Shown here piece by piece: positions 5,842 to 7,042 of a DNA stretch of 7,042 bases. The first letter of the stretch is position 1; each line of letters begins with the position of its first letter. Under the pieces are notes generated by a model. That model was not told the DNA's origin. It saw nothing but the letters and a program-made list of their open reading frames with translations, and did no database searches. Both the position numbers and the translations under genes were made by a program. Source of the DNA: a bacterium (lineage in GTDB: Bacteria > Actinomycetota > Acidimicrobiia > Acidimicrobiales > CATQHL01); contig JAPPKQ010000179.1 of assembly GCA_028819945.1 (NCBI GenBank), positions 1-7,042 on the forward strand, read 5' to 3'.

Positions 5842-7042
5842 ATGGCGGGTGCACCAGAACCCGACTCCACGGCACCGACCGACCACGGGAATGCTCCCGG
5901 TGACGGCGGGGGCGGGGAGGCCGTCGGGGCCGCGCTGCTGATCAGCGGCGGTGACGTGGTGACGATGAACGCCCGCCGGGAAGTGCTGGTGGGCGGCACC
6001 GTCGCGATCGCCGGCGACCGCATCGTCGCGGTCGGTGCCACGTCCGCGCTGCGGGCGGCCTACCCGGGCGCCGGCGAGGTGGACGCCACGGGTTGCATCG
6101 TGACGCCTGGGCTGATCAACGCGCACCAGCACCTCACCGGCGACCCGCTGGTGTCCGGCTGCATCCCCGACCTGCTGGCACCCGGCGAGTCGATCTTTTC
6201 CTGGGCCGTGCCGCTGCACGCCCAGCACACCGGCGACGACGACGAGCTGTCGGCCACCCTGGAATCGGCCCGCAGCGCGCTGTGCGGAGTCACCACGGTG
6301 GTGGAGGCCGGCACGGTGGCACATCCCGGCAGGGTGGCGGCGGGAATGGCGGCCGTGGGGGTGCGCGGCGCCGTCGGCACCTGGGGGTGGGACATCGACG
6401 ATGCCCCGTTCGCGGCGCCCCCGGACGAAGTGCTGGACCGCCAGCGGCAGGTCCTGGCGGCGCACCCGCCGGGAGGGCTCGTGGAGGGCTGGGTGACGCT
6501 CGTGGGCCACGACCTGGCCTCCGACGAGCTGCTGGCGGGGGCCGCCGACCTGGCACGCACCGCCGGCTGCGGCATGACGATGCACATATCGCCGACGTCC
6601 TCGGACCCCGAGAGCTACCTGCGCCAGCGGGGTGCCCGTCCCATCGTGCACTTCGATCGGCTGGGAGTCCTGGGCCGTCACCTGCTGCTGGCCCACGGCG
6701 TTTGGTTGGACGACGCCGAGGTGGCGTCGGTGCTGGCCAGCGAGACCGCCGTCGCCTACTGCCCGTGGGCCTATCTGCGGTTGGGGCAGGGTGTCACGGC
6801 GGCCGGGCGACACCTCGAGTTGGCGCGCCGCGGCGGCCGCCTGGCGCTGGGCTGCGACGCCGCCAACGCCGGCGACCTGCCCGACGTGCTGCGGGCGGCG
6901 GCGCTGGCGGCCGGGCTGGCCCGAGACATGCCGATTGACCCGAAGGGGTTCGGGGCGCACGACGCCTTCGAGTTGGCCACCATCCGGGGGGCCGAGGCCA
7001 TCGGCAAGGGCGCCGAGATCGGTTCGCTGGAGACGGGCAAGC
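5842..7042 (+). CDS. Metal-dependent amidohydrolase, deaminase/chlorohydrolase type (3' end outside window)
   Basis: This is a cytosolic TIM-barrel hydrolase of the amidohydrolase superfamily, nearest in layout to MtaD/TrzN/guanine-deaminase-like enzymes that remove amino or other groups from nitrogen heterocycles. I translated 400 codons, open at the right edge; about 50-70 more are expected. After a Gly/Pro/Asp-rich N-terminus (1-28) come the beta-sandwich (LLISGGDVVTMN, 32-43; IAGDRIVAVG, 56-65) and VTPGLINAHQHL (87-98) with metal ligands H95 and H97. Further likely ligands are H248 (MTMHIS), H285 (LLLAHGVWL) and D339 (ALGCDAAN). GAEAIGKGAEIGSLETGK (383-400) is the usual C-terminal signature. 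Two variations from the common pattern: the Glu normally found just after the H248-equivalent (HxxE) is not there (HISPTSSD), and the usual CPxSN is CPWAY (307-311). The substrate may therefore be unusual. It diverges from the SDR gene across a 223-bp gap. The reaction is uncertain; the superfamily assignment is firm. Confidence 0.92.
   Translation, partial: MAGAPEPDSTAPTDHGNAPGDGGGGEAVGAALLISGGDVVTMNARREVLVGGTVAIAGDRIVAVGATSALRAAYPGAGEVDATGCIVTPGLINAHQHLTGDPLVSGCIPDLLAPGESIFSWAVPLHAQHTGDDDELSATLESARSALCGVTTVVEAGTVAHPGRVAAGMAAVGVRGAVGTWGWDIDDAPFAAPPDEVLDRQRQVLAAHPPGGLVEGWVTLVGHDLASDELLAGAADLARTAGCGMTMHISPTSSDPESYLRQRGARPIVHFDRLGVLGRHLLLAHGVWLDDAEVASVLASETAVAYCPWAYLRLGQGVTAAGRHLELARRGGRLALGCDAANAGDLPDVLRAAALAAGLARDMPIDPKGFGAHDAFELATIRGAEAIGKGAEIGSLETGK

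Noticed and set aside
5827..6960. Minus-strand open frame of 377 codons opposite the amidohydrolase
   Set aside because: The plus strand encodes all superfamily metal-ligand motifs in order; the minus frame gives only Arg/Gly/His-rich low-complexity sequence.

Overview
The window is very GC-rich (roughly 70% by eye). Codons end mostly in G or C, gene spacing is tight, and two genes appear to have leaderless TAnnnT promoters. This points to a high-GC bacterium, most likely an actinomycetote; that assignment is an inference from composition and signal type. No rRNA, tRNA, insertion sequence or CRISPR array was seen. There are six protein genes, two of them cut by the window edges.

From left to right: positions 1-3182 hold a tightly packed three-gene operon on the minus strand, transcribed right to left. 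Its first gene (2103-3182) is a complete Rieske-type non-haem iron oxygenase. The second (1171-2100) is an oxygenase of the same family that keeps the mononuclear-iron site but has lost the Rieske cluster. The third (1-1184, cut by the left edge) joins a Rieske domain, an oxygenase-like domain that has lost its iron-binding histidines, and a flavin reductase domain. Upstream on the same strand are glyA (3400-4638, serine hydroxymethyltransferase) and an SDR-family protein without the usual YxxxK motif (4869-5618). A divergent amidohydrolase of the deaminase/chlorohydrolase type starts at 5842 on the plus strand and runs off the right edge.

The main result is how oxygenase parts are shared out in the operon. 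One protein has both metal centres, one has only the catalytic iron, and the third has the Rieske cluster plus reductase but a dead catalytic site. Among characterised systems this best matches the caffeine/methylxanthine N-demethylases of Pseudomonas putida CBB5. There NdmA and NdmB are complete oxygenases, NdmC lacks a Rieske cluster, and the reductase NdmD carries an extra one that serves NdmC. The likely electron route is NAD(P)H to flavin to plant-type [2Fe-2S] (beyond the window), then to the Rieske cluster of the fusion or of the first oxygenase, then to the catalytic iron. The substrate cannot be read from sequence. Neighbouring glyA (one-carbon metabolism) and a deaminase-like amidohydrolase fit oxidative demethylation of an N- or O-methylated, perhaps heterocyclic, compound, but this is a hypothesis.
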